64,000 nt of DNA from positions 1 to 64,000 of the forward strand of contig DATIYJ010000056.1 in the NCBI GenBank assembly GCA_035517655.1, read 5' to 3'. Below are positions 17,358 to 25,530 of the stretch, in pieces. The notes beneath the pieces are model-generated. The model was not told where the DNA came from. It ran no database searches and worked only from the letters and a program-made list of their open reading frames with translations. This stretch comes from Nitrospiria bacterium (GTDB lineage: Bacteria; Nitrospirota; Nitrospiria; JACQBZ01). The position numbers and the translations under genes were made by a program. Position 1 is the first letter of the stretch. Each line of letters opens with the position of its first letter.

Positions 17358-17939
17358 TTAATGCGTCACGTCGCCCGCCGGTTCATGGATCGGTTCGTGT
17401 TCCGGCAGGGTTTCGGCCACCTCTTTAAATTCCTTCAGAGCGGGCAATTCGGTAAGATCCTTCAAACCGAAGTACTGGAGAAATTCGCGCGTGGTGCCGT
17501 AAAGCATGGGCCGGCCCAATCCCTCCCGCCGCCCGGCGATTTTCACAATGCGGCGCTCCAGAAGCGTCTTGAGAACATACGCCGAATCCACGCCGCGGAT
17601 CGCTTCGATCTCCCCGCGCGTCACGGGCTGTTTGTAGGCCACGATCGCCAGGGTTTCGAGCCCGGAATGGGACAGGCGGGCGGCGGTCTTGATCTTCTCG
17701 AGGGACCGGATCCACGGCGCGCACTCGGCGCGCGTGGCGATCTGGTAGCCCCCGGCCACCTCCGCGATCTGAAGCCCCCGGCCGGCGGATTCGTAGCTCT
17801 GTTTCAAACGATCCAAGGCCCGTCGGATCCGGTCCGGATCGGTCCCCTCGAGGACCTCGGACAAATCCTCCACCGACATCGGCTCACCCGAAACGAAAAG
17901 AACCGCCTCTAGAACGGCTGTAAGCTCGTGCTCTTCCAT
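17358..17939 (-). CDS. scpB: Segregation and condensation protein B
   Basis: 193-residue winged-helix protein of the SMC-ScpAB complex that compacts and separates chromosomes. It starts ELTAVLEAVLFVSGEPMS, typical of ScpB, with LETLAIVAYKQPVTRGEIEAIRGVD in the first winged helix and GRREGLGRPMLYGTT in the second. It overlaps scpA by 31 bp, the usual arrangement. The last 25 residues are acidic and poorly conserved. Confidence 0.95.
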   Translation of the reverse strand: MEEHELTAVLEAVLFVSGEPMSVEDLSEVLEGTDPDRIRRALDRLKQSYESAGRGLQIAEVAGGYQIATRAECAPWIRSLEKIKTAARLSHSGLETLAIVAYKQPVTRGEIEAIRGVDSAYVLKTLLERRIVKIAGRREGLGRPMLYGTTREFLQYFGLKDLTELPALKEFKEVAETLPEHEPIHEPAGDVTH

Positions 17940-18655
17940 ATGCGTATCGCACCAAAAAGTTCGGTTTGAAGAATGCGCAGCCGTTTCAGCCGAATCAATT
18001 CCAACAACGCCAGAAAGGTCACGACCATCGCAATGCGCGTGGTGTCGTCGTCAAACAACGATGTAAAGGTGATGCTTTCACGCGCGTCCAGCCGGTCCAG
18101 GATCAGGCCCATCCGTTCCTGGACCGACAACGCATCCACCACGATCTCCATGTCCTTTTTCTCCGGCGCGCGCTTCACCACCCCGCGAAGCGCCTCCAAG
18201 AGATCATACAGGCTCAGATCCACGAGGTTGATATCCCCGGTTGACTCGCCGCTCCCGATCGACGGCGGGCGATGGAACACCTCGCGCCATTCCTGTTCGC
18301 GCGCTTCCAGACCCTGTGCGACCTCCTTAAAGCGCTGGTACTCCAGCAACCGCATCACCAGCTCAGTGCGCGGGTCTTCGTCCTCCTCTTCTATGTCCGT
18401 CTCGGACGGGGGGAGGAGCATCTTGGATTTGATATGAATCAGCGTCGCGGCCATCACCAGAAATTCTCCGGCGACGGCCAGGTTGAACGACTTCATCAGG
18501 TCGAGGTATTCCAGATACTGCCGCGTGATGAGCGCGATCGGGATATCGTAGATGTTGATTTCATTTTTTTTAATCAGGTGAAGCAAAAAGTCCAGCGGAC
18601 CTTCAAAGGCGGGCAATTTGACGGCGTACGATGTTTGGGGATCGTCCATGCTCAC
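17909..18655 (-). CDS. scpA: Segregation and condensation protein A (kleisin)
   Basis: 248-residue kleisin that bridges the SMC heads. The N-terminal motif KLPAFEGPLDFLLHLIKKNEINIYDIPI and AAGEFLVMAATLIHIKSKMLLP-type helix (residues about 58-80) are diagnostic. An acidic linker (DIEEEDEDP) and the C-terminal winged helix (ITFTSLFDDDTTRIAMVVTFLALLELIRL) follow. It lies upstream of scpB with a 31-bp overlap. Start at 18655; an ATG two codons in is possible. Confidence 0.95.
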   Translation of the reverse strand: MSMDDPQTSYAVKLPAFEGPLDFLLHLIKKNEINIYDIPIALITRQYLEYLDLMKSFNLAVAGEFLVMAATLIHIKSKMLLPPSETDIEEEDEDPRTELVMRLLEYQRFKEVAQGLEAREQEWREVFHRPPSIGSGESTGDINLVDLSLYDLLEALRGVVKRAPEKKDMEIVVDALSVQERMGLILDRLDARESITFTSLFDDDTTRIAMVVTFLALLELIRLKRLRILQTELFGAIRIWKSTSLQPF

Positions 18656-18688
18656 GAGGCTAATATTAGTCCCACCTCAAAAGGGATG

Positions 18689-18964
18689 TCAAGGGGTCAT
18701 GTCTTTGAAACCGCCGTGACTCTGCCGCCGATGCTCTTTCGGCTCGCGGCGGGATTTCAGTCCGAGGATTTCGTTGGCTTCCCGCTTCATTTTCTGGAGT
18801 TCGGCCATCAACTCCAAAAGCGTCTTCTCGGCCGCGGGGTCCGCGGGCCTCGCGTCGTAGGCTTTGTTCAGCCAGTAAATCGTGTTGTCCAACTTTTGAT
18901 TGATGACGGCCTGGATCTGTTCTTTGGTCAGCGCCGTTTCGGCTCCGTGTGCTTCCTGCGCCAT
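18689..18964 (-). CDS. Small hypothetical coiled-coil protein
   Basis: 91-residue basic protein that I do not recognise. It contains helical heptad-like segments (LTKEQIQAVINQKLDNTIYWLNKAY and LLELMAELQKMKREANEILGL) and no signal peptide or cysteines. It has a good promoter of its own (19011-19038) and a GGGAGA site before the ATG, so it is probably expressed. It lies 33 bp upstream of scpA on the same strand and may be the first gene of that operon. Confidence 0.6.
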   Translation of the reverse strand: MAQEAHGAETALTKEQIQAVINQKLDNTIYWLNKAYDARPADPAAEKTLLELMAELQKMKREANEILGLKSRREPKEHRRQSHGGFKDMTP

Positions 18965-19010
18965 ATAATCTCCCTGACTACAAGATATGGTAGCCGCTCG
19001 GATAGGTGCT

Positions 19011-19038
19011 ACTATAACAGAACCTTTCTCGTTGTCAA
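19011..19038 (-). promoter_or_regulatory. Putative sigma-70 promoter for the 18964 gene and scpAB
   Basis: On the minus strand TTGACA (19038-19033) and TATAGT (19016-19011) are 16 bp apart, about 47 bp before the ATG at 18964. Confidence 0.6.
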
Positions 19039-19168
19039 GAAGAAATTCAAGATATGGGGGAATAGAACGGCAAGCTAACGAGATCTTGTGGTTACGATAG
19101 GATGCTTATCACTTCACCACTCGAGATATCCGTAGAGGATCCCCTGGCTGAAGGTGGTCAGACGTGCT

Positions 19169-20941
19169 CTAGTCGTTATGTGAAGCCTCACGGCGAAATT
19201 CCCGGAGGCGACTCAAAATTTCCTCAAGCGTCTCCATTTTTTCCCGCAGACCCCGGATCTGGGCCGTTAACCGTGCTTCGGTTCGGGTCTTTTGGTCCAG
19301 AGCGATGGCCATCGCCTGCTCGATCCCTTGCGCCGTCTGATCCACCCACCGATCCAGCGCCGCCTGAAATCCGTCGATCTCTCTTTTCAGCCGCTGCAGA
19401 AAGTCCGCGCGAACCCGCCCGCAGTGCCGGTCGATTTGATCGTTCAAGGCCCGCTGTGCCTCCTGAAAGACGAGCCGACGCGAGAACCGTGAGGGAAGCC
19501 GGTCGATCAACAGTTGGACGAGGGGTTTCAGGAAGGACGGCTCCAGTCGAACATCATAATAATAGAAGCCGCCTTGGAACGTCATGGCGTCCGTCCAGCC
19601 GAGGGGCTCGAACCGGACCCCGAATTGGCCTGCGGAAACCTCCATGAGGCGTTCGACCACGGAGTTGATCCGGTCGGCGAAGAGTTGGGTAATGCGAGCC
19701 GCGTCCTTTGAGATCTTCTTCTCCTCGGTGGCGAGCCATGCATTGAACGCGTTCTGGATGCTCTCCTGAATATGGTCGTACAGCAGGCGCCGGAGGGCGC
19801 CGGCCTTCTCAGAGCTGGCCTCGAAGGTCTCCGTGAGTTGCGCCGACAATCGCTGCGCGGGGCCCCATTTGAAGTCGGCCAAATCCTGTTCGAGGATCGA
19901 GAGCAATTGATGGATCTCCCCTTGGAGTAGGTGATGAGCCGCCGCCTGCCTTTTAAGAATGGATTCCTTCTGCCGTTTGAAGGCCGCCTGTTTTTCCGGC
20001 AGAGCACCCAACGGAGCGTTCAGAACGGTTTCTTGGAGAGAGAGGGTGAACCGTTCCTGATCAATCATCTGCGCCGCCCTGCCGATCGTTGAAAGGAGCA
20101 GGACCCTTCCTTTCTCATCCATCAGAAAAGCCTCCAGATCCTTTTCAAATTCCGGAATCCGGCTCTGGGAAAGTTTCGACGGGTCCGGCCGGGTTTTGCC
20201 CTCCAGGGCCAGTCGGGCCGAGATCGGATAAAGCCGGATGGAAGACACACCCAGAACGTCGCAAAGTGTTCCTCGGGTAAATTCCAGAGCCTCCCGTTGA
20301 TCGCTCTCCGTTAGCAAATCGGTCTTGTTCAAAAGAAAGAAGAGCTTCTCGACATAGGGACGGAGATGTTTGAGGTAGGCCAATTCAGCCGCGCCGATGG
20401 GCGGATCAGCCGAAATCACGAACAGGGCCGCGTCCGCTTGCGCAAGAAATTCAAAAGCGACCCGGGTGTTGTGTTCATATACCGATCCCACGCCCGGAGT
20501 GTCGACCAACCGCACACCCCCTTTAAGGAACGCGGCGGGAAACGTGAGCCGGACCTGCTCCACGCCCTTTTCGTTTTTCGGATTCTCCCGTTCGGTCACA
20601 TAGGCGGGGATGGTCTCAAGCGGGATCGTTTCCTTCCGCCCGTCTTTAAACCTTGCTTCAACCCGCAGGGCCTCCCCGTATTCCACCACGGTAATGACCG
20701 AAGTCAGTGGAACCACGGCCATCGGCAGGAGCGGACGGCCCAAGAGGGCGTTGATGAGGGTGCTCTTGCCGCGTTTGAACTCTCCGAGAACTGCCAGGTT
20801 CAATCGGTTCTCGGAAAGCTTTCCAAGCACGGCCGACAGAGCATTGGCAAAGTCCTGCCTGCCTTCTTCCCGGACGCGCGCGGCAAGCGCCTGAAGATCT
20901 TTTACCGTTTTGTCTTGAACATGAGTATACCGACTGAACAT
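19169..20941 (-). CDS. Bacterial dynamin-like GTPase
   Basis: 590-residue large GTPase. G1 is GEFKRGKSTLINALLG (about residues 53-68), G3 is VDTPGVGSV near residue 145 and G4 is LNKTDLL near residue 204. A long helical trunk with hydrophobic patches follows, and a final coiled coil (LTAQIRGLREKMETLEEILSRLREF). This is the architecture of bacterial dynamin-like proteins, which bind and remodel membranes and in some species defend against phage or stress. It is a single gene; dynamin pairs are common elsewhere. It lies 64 bp downstream of the Ehr cluster on the same strand, and could read through from it. Confidence 0.85.
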   Translation of the reverse strand: MFSRYTHVQDKTVKDLQALAARVREEGRQDFANALSAVLGKLSENRLNLAVLGEFKRGKSTLINALLGRPLLPMAVVPLTSVITVVEYGEALRVEARFKDGRKETIPLETIPAYVTERENPKNEKGVEQVRLTFPAAFLKGGVRLVDTPGVGSVYEHNTRVAFEFLAQADAALFVISADPPIGAAELAYLKHLRPYVEKLFFLLNKTDLLTESDQREALEFTRGTLCDVLGVSSIRLYPISARLALEGKTRPDPSKLSQSRIPEFEKDLEAFLMDEKGRVLLLSTIGRAAQMIDQERFTLSLQETVLNAPLGALPEKQAAFKRQKESILKRQAAAHHLLQGEIHQLLSILEQDLADFKWGPAQRLSAQLTETFEASSEKAGALRRLLYDHIQESIQNAFNAWLATEEKKISKDAARITQLFADRINSVVERLMEVSAGQFGVRFEPLGWTDAMTFQGGFYYYDVRLEPSFLKPLVQLLIDRLPSRFSRRLVFQEAQRALNDQIDRHCGRVRADFLQRLKREIDGFQAALDRWVDQTAQGIEQAMAIALDQKTRTEARLTAQIRGLREKMETLEEILSRLREFRREASHND

Positions 20942-21005
20942 TTATTCACTTAATCCGACTTCAGGGTTTTTCAACGGTGTCGGAAGGTTCGGCGCGGCGC
21001 TCCTG

Positions 21006-23153
21006 TCAAAGCAGCGCAATCACCAGCGCCGCCAGCAACGCCAGCAGCACGTAGGCGGCATAGACGTTGATGCGTCCGTGATGCATCGCGGCCAGCCCGC
21101 CCGCGAACCAGAACGCCGCGGTCCGGACCGGCAGAAACACCAGCTTGTCCACCAAATGCACGCGCTCTTTCTCGCGGCGGATGGCGGTGCGAAAATGTTC
21201 CGCCACCGTCTCCCGCGTGTCCTCCACCGTCGTCGGTCGAAACACCGCGTCGAAAATCACCCGCACCGGGTTGGAAAAACCCGTCGCCGTGTACGTCATC
21301 TCCGGCAGCAAGCGCCGCACCCCGCCGTCCCATCGCTCGCGCCGCGCCAGCCGTCGACTCCGCGTCAGCCACAACCGGATCACAACATAAGTGACAATCA
21401 GCAGTGAAATGAGCGCCACAAGCATGTAGGAGGTGGACATGGCAAAGACGACCGGGTTCTCCGGGCCGCCGCGATGCAGCACGACCAAGCCGCGGCCGGG
21501 CAAAACACTTTGACCGACTTGCGCGCCGAGGTCGTGGAATTCGCCGACGAACGCGGGCGGCAACGTGTCATGCGCGGGATTGGGGGCAAAAAACGGCGGC
21601 ACCAGGGCGTCGGCGGCGCTCGCCCCGGCCAATGAACCTGCCGCCGAGTCTAATGCCGGAATCACGTAAGTCGGCAACACGCCGAAGGCAAGGCACAACA
21701 CCGCGAGGATGGCCATCGGAATGAGGGCGCCGGATCCGGCTTCGGTCACGCGTTGATTTCCGTCCAATCGGCGCATCCCCAAAAAGCTCATTGCAAAAAC
21801 TTTCACGAAGCACGTCACCGCCAGCGCCGCCGTGAGCGCGAGGCCCGCGCCGCACAAAGCGAAAACCATTTTCGCCGGCGTTGAAGCCAGTTCCGCCGAG
21901 CGCAGCATGGTTTGCAGCGTGAGCCATTCGCTGACGAAGCCGTTGAACGGCGGCAGGGCGGCGATGGAGAGCGTCCCGGCGAGGAAGCCCAGCGCTGTCC
22001 ATGGCATCCATTTGATCAGCCCGCCCAGCCGGTCCATGTCGCGCGTGCCGGTTTGCCCTTCGACCACCCCCGCGCCGAAAAACAGGAGCGTCTTGTAAAG
22101 CGAATGATTGATCAGATGATAAAGCCCTGCGACAAACGCGATAGCCGCCGGCACGGGATGGGCGGTCGCAACGAAGACCATTCCCGCGCCGAAACCCGCA
22201 ACCACAATGCCGGCGTTTTCGATGGAACTGTGCGCCAGCATCGTTTTGAGATCGTTGGCCGTGGTTGCGTATAGAATCCCGACCAACGCCGAAAGCGTGC
22301 CGACGATGAGCGCCACGAGACCCGGTCCGACTTGCGTCGACGACATGAGATCGGCATTGACGCGCAGAATGCCGTAAAGCCCGAGATTCAGCGTGGCCCC
22401 CGCCAGCACGGGAACAAACGCGCGCGGCGCAACGGCGTAGGCGCGCGGCAACCAAAAATTCACCGGCACAAGCCCGGCTTTCACGCCAAAGCCAAAAAAC
22501 GAAAGCAGGAACACCGCCCATCGCGCGCTCGGGCCCAAAGGAGACGCGGCGGATCTGATCACGCCGAAATCCAGCGAACCCGCGCCAACCGCAAGCAGAA
22601 TAAAACCAAGCGCCGCGGCAAGCGTTCCGGCTTCACCCATGGCGAGCAGCAGATAACCCGCACCCGCACGGCCATTTTCACGATTCCGGTCGCACAAAAC
22701 GAGCAGATAGGATAGAACGGACATGACTTCCCATGCGAGAAGAAACAGCAGCACGTCGCCGGCCACGAAAATCAGACCGATGGATGCATACAACCCGAGC
22801 AGCATCGCGGTGAACGCGCGTCCTTCGCGACGCTCCGGTGTGACCCTCAATTCCCCGCCCGCGAATATCGAAGCCGGAAAAAGCACCAGACCCGTGATGA
22901 CCGCAAATACCGCCGAGAGCCGGTCCAGCTTCAATGTGAGCGTCCCCAATTCCGGCAGCGGCCACAGTAGTTGATTGAATGTCTGGTCGGCCAGCAACGC
23001 GTTTGTGCCCGCCCACACCAGGGTAATCGCACCGAGACAACCCACCCAGGCCAGCAGTGCTCCCTGCCGCGACTCGGGCCACACCAGCGACAGCAGAACG
23101 CCCGTGCCGCACAATGCCAGAAACACAAGAATGAGTGTTTGTGATTCCATCAT
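21006..23153 (-). CDS. Ehr/Hyf-like membrane subunit, HyfB type (NuoL/M family)
   Basis: 715-residue polytopic protein of the proton-translocating antiporter-like family. Conserved ion-path residues are visible: the GVKAGLVPVNFWLPRAY lysine helix, HSSIENAGI, and the HLINHSLYKTLLFFGAG lysine. The first 500 residues are the antiporter core; the last 200 contain further membrane helices and a soluble segment as in HyfB/HycC. Its ATG overlaps the stop of the upstream HyfI-type gene (ATGA), showing coupling. It is the last gene of the cluster. Confidence 0.88.
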   Translation of the reverse strand: MMESQTLILVFLALCGTGVLLSLVWPESRQGALLAWVGCLGAITLVWAGTNALLADQTFNQLLWPLPELGTLTLKLDRLSAVFAVITGLVLFPASIFAGGELRVTPERREGRAFTAMLLGLYASIGLIFVAGDVLLFLLAWEVMSVLSYLLVLCDRNRENGRAGAGYLLLAMGEAGTLAAALGFILLAVGAGSLDFGVIRSAASPLGPSARWAVFLLSFFGFGVKAGLVPVNFWLPRAYAVAPRAFVPVLAGATLNLGLYGILRVNADLMSSTQVGPGLVALIVGTLSALVGILYATTANDLKTMLAHSSIENAGIVVAGFGAGMVFVATAHPVPAAIAFVAGLYHLINHSLYKTLLFFGAGVVEGQTGTRDMDRLGGLIKWMPWTALGFLAGTLSIAALPPFNGFVSEWLTLQTMLRSAELASTPAKMVFALCGAGLALTAALAVTCFVKVFAMSFLGMRRLDGNQRVTEAGSGALIPMAILAVLCLAFGVLPTYVIPALDSAAGSLAGASAADALVPPFFAPNPAHDTLPPAFVGEFHDLGAQVGQSVLPGRGLVVLHRGGPENPVVFAMSTSYMLVALISLLIVTYVVIRLWLTRSRRLARRERWDGGVRRLLPEMTYTATGFSNPVRVIFDAVFRPTTVEDTRETVAEHFRTAIRREKERVHLVDKLVFLPVRTAAFWFAGGLAAMHHGRINVYAAYVLLALLAALVIALL

Positions 23154-23911
23154 GGTTCCGCTGGATTTGTTTTAACAGCCGATGGCGTCGAGACGAGCGA
23201 CGCCGGCGGTTTGCGTCCGACCGCCACCAATAAACCATGCAGAATCGCCAGCGGCGGCGGGGGATGCCCCGGCACTTCCACATCCACCGGCAGTACGTCC
23301 GCCAGCCCTTTTTCGCAGACAAAGCTTTCCGCGAACACGCCGCCGGACAGCGCGCAGGCGCCGACCGCGACGACCCGTTTGGGGGTCGGCATGGCGTCGT
23401 ACGTCTTTTGCAATGCCACGCGCATGTGATCCGTCACCGGGCCGACAACCAGCAGCACGTCCGCGTGGCGCGGCGTGGGCGTGATGAAGAATCCCAGCCG
23501 GTGCATGTTGTAATAGGGATTGTTGAGCTGCTTGACCTCGTTGAGGCACGCTCCGCAGTCGCCTGCGTCCACAACGACGATATGGATGGAGCGACTGAAC
23601 GCCGGGCCGAATTCATTTTGAGGTCTGCGGGTGGCCGCCCATTCGTAGGTGGTCTCCCAGTCCAGCGGAGGTTCAACGCCGCGGACGCAGCGATGGCAGT
23701 GAACACAGCGGCGGTAATCCACCGATACACTTCCATCCGTCCGACTCAGGGCCTGCACGGGGCAACGGTCCACGAGCGCCGCGGCCGCTTCAGCGGAAAA
23801 CTCGCCGCCGACAGGCAATCCCGGTGTAACACCGGCGGCGCGTTCCGCATCGCGCGGATACGCGGTGGTTTTTATTCCCGTGCGGATGCCTTTGAGAACC
23901 CACTGGCTCAT
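23150..23911 (-). CDS. Ehr/Hyf-like small iron-sulfur subunit (HyfI/NuoB type) with fused ferredoxin motif
   Basis: 253 residues from the ATG at 23911, which has AGGAGGT 9 bases upstream; a longer in-frame start at 24190 would overlap the previous gene and is rejected. Residues 50-75 give an N-terminal ferredoxin-like motif (Cys50-Pro, then Cys69, Cys72, Cys75). The NuoB-type domain has CGAC (Cys119, Cys122) and GAC (Cys186), but the fourth ligand of the proximal [4Fe-4S] cluster is His216 (VPGHPPPP instead of VPGCP). In related enzymes this cluster is next to the active site or quinone site. The function of the His version is unknown. Confidence 0.85.
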   Translation of the reverse strand: MSQWVLKGIRTGIKTTAYPRDAERAAGVTPGLPVGGEFSAEAAAALVDRCPVQALSRTDGSVSVDYRRCVHCHRCVRGVEPPLDWETTYEWAATRRPQNEFGPAFSRSIHIVVVDAGDCGACLNEVKQLNNPYYNMHRLGFFITPTPRHADVLLVVGPVTDHMRVALQKTYDAMPTPKRVVAVGACALSGGVFAESFVCEKGLADVLPVDVEVPGHPPPPLAILHGLLVAVGRKPPASLVSTPSAVKTNPAEP

Positions 23912-23942
23912 GCGTCGCTCACCTCCTGTCGCCTGCGAAGGA

Positions 23943-25523
23943 TCACCGATCGTTCTCGGCCACGGACAGATCGAACGTGGAGAGAATGATCGGAAAGTCT
24001 TGAAACGCGAAATTCTCGACGGCCAGGCGGAACCCATGCCAATTCGGAAACGACGGCGGAACGACGCGGTAGCGGGCAACCCGTCCGCTCTCGTCCAGCC
24101 GCACCCAATGAAACGCTGCGCCGCGGGGGGCTTCGACCCAGCCCAACGCCGCGCCCGGACAAAGCGTGACCGGCTCGTGAACACCCCCATCCTTCAGCGC
24201 CGCGATGGCTTGTTCCATGACGCGCGCCGATTGCCGGGCTTCGGCGAACAAAACGCGCAACCGTGCGTAGCCGTCGCCTTCCTGCTCCCCGGGCACGTCG
24301 AAGTCGAACCTTTCGTAGCCGGAATACGGTTGCGCCCGGCGCAGGTCGCGGACGAGTCCCGACGCGCGCGCCACCGGACCGACTAGTCCGAACGCTTTGG
24401 CGTCCTTAAACGCGATGACGCCGACTTCCTCCAGCCGGTCGAGAAAACTGCTGGAAACGCGCAACCGCTTTTCCAGTTCGTTTAGTTCCGCCAGGACCTT
24501 TTGCGATTGAGCGAGCGCCCTGCGGCAGGCGTCGTTCGTCAGATCGCACAATAACCCGCCCGGCGCGAGCAGACCGAACAGGTAACGATGGCCGGCAAGT
24601 TCGCCGGAAATCCGCAACAAATCCTCCTCCAAAATCCCGGCCTGGTTGTTGGCGACGACCAGCGCCGTGGACTCGCAAATCTCCTGGATCGCGCCGGCAT
24701 GTTGGCGCAAGCGTTCGAGTTCCGCCAGAAACACGCGCAACAGCAACGCGCGCGCCGGAACAGCCGCATTGGTGATGGATTCAACCGCCTGACAGAAGCC
24801 CAATCCGTGGGCAAAGGCGGTCGTCGCCGCGAACCGTTCCGCAAGCAGCAGGACATCCCCCACGGTTTTTCCCTCAGCCAGTTTCTCGATGGCGCGCCAT
24901 TTGTAAAACAGGCGCGGCACGGCGCGGATGACGTCCTCGCCGACGGTTTCGAGCAGGAAATGAACGGACTCGGTCGCACCGGAGTATTTCGGGCCGATCG
25001 GCATGACGAACGCGCCCGCTTCCTGAACAACGCGCCGCGGCCGCCAGTCGGCGGCCGGCTTGCGATGAAGCATCGCGGCGCGCGCGTCGAATCGGTGGCG
25101 CATCGGCTCAACGTTTTCCTGCCAGGCATCGTTGTGCAGCACGAAATCGCCGAGGCGCGGATGGCCTTCGAAAACCAAACCGAATAAATCCTCGGCTTCG
25201 CGCTCATGCCAGTCCGCAGCGTGAACAAATTTAACAATACTGGGGAAAGCCCGCTCGGCCGATGGAGAATTCACCAGCACGTGAACTCGGCCGGCTTCGC
25301 GCTCGCCGTAAAAGACATAGCGCAATTGCCACTCGGCCGCGCCTTCTTCGACAATCAGTCCCGCAAAGCTGTAGCCCTGCTCCGAAAACAGCCAACCGCA
25401 CAGCTCCGCCAGCGCGGCTCGACCGCAGGTGATTTCGCACGCGAACGTCGCCGCGACGAGCCGGCAGCGCGTCATTCCGCGCCAGCGCTGTTCGATTTGT
25501 TCCGTCAATCCGGCAAGGTTCAT
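23943..25523 (-). CDS. Ehr/Hyf-like large subunit (HyfG, NuoC-NuoD fusion) without NiFe ligands
   Basis: 526 residues. An N-terminal NuoC-like domain carries WHEREAEDLFGL (about residues 105-116), followed by the NuoD/hydrogenase large-subunit fold. The position of the first nickel motif (R-x-C-G-x-C) reads ERFAATTAFAHG at residues 229-240, and the C-terminal D-P-C-x-x-C reads FDLSVAENDR. All four cysteine ligands are therefore missing, so no NiFe centre can form in the usual way. This places the protein among the energy-converting hydrogenase-related (Ehr) proteins. It lies 7 bp after the HyfF-type gene. Confidence 0.88.
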   Translation of the reverse strand: MNLAGLTEQIEQRWRGMTRCRLVAATFACEITCGRAALAELCGWLFSEQGYSFAGLIVEEGAAEWQLRYVFYGEREAGRVHVLVNSPSAERAFPSIVKFVHAADWHEREAEDLFGLVFEGHPRLGDFVLHNDAWQENVEPMRHRFDARAAMLHRKPAADWRPRRVVQEAGAFVMPIGPKYSGATESVHFLLETVGEDVIRAVPRLFYKWRAIEKLAEGKTVGDVLLLAERFAATTAFAHGLGFCQAVESITNAAVPARALLLRVFLAELERLRQHAGAIQEICESTALVVANNQAGILEEDLLRISGELAGHRYLFGLLAPGGLLCDLTNDACRRALAQSQKVLAELNELEKRLRVSSSFLDRLEEVGVIAFKDAKAFGLVGPVARASGLVRDLRRAQPYSGYERFDFDVPGEQEGDGYARLRVLFAEARQSARVMEQAIAALKDGGVHEPVTLCPGAALGWVEAPRGAAFHWVRLDESGRVARYRVVPPSFPNWHGFRLAVENFAFQDFPIILSTFDLSVAENDR

Positions 25524-25530
25524 CGGCGCC

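Noticed and set aside
23943-25523. Group 4 [NiFe]-hydrogenase
   Set aside because: The large subunit lacks every nickel-binding cysteine and no maturation genes are nearby.
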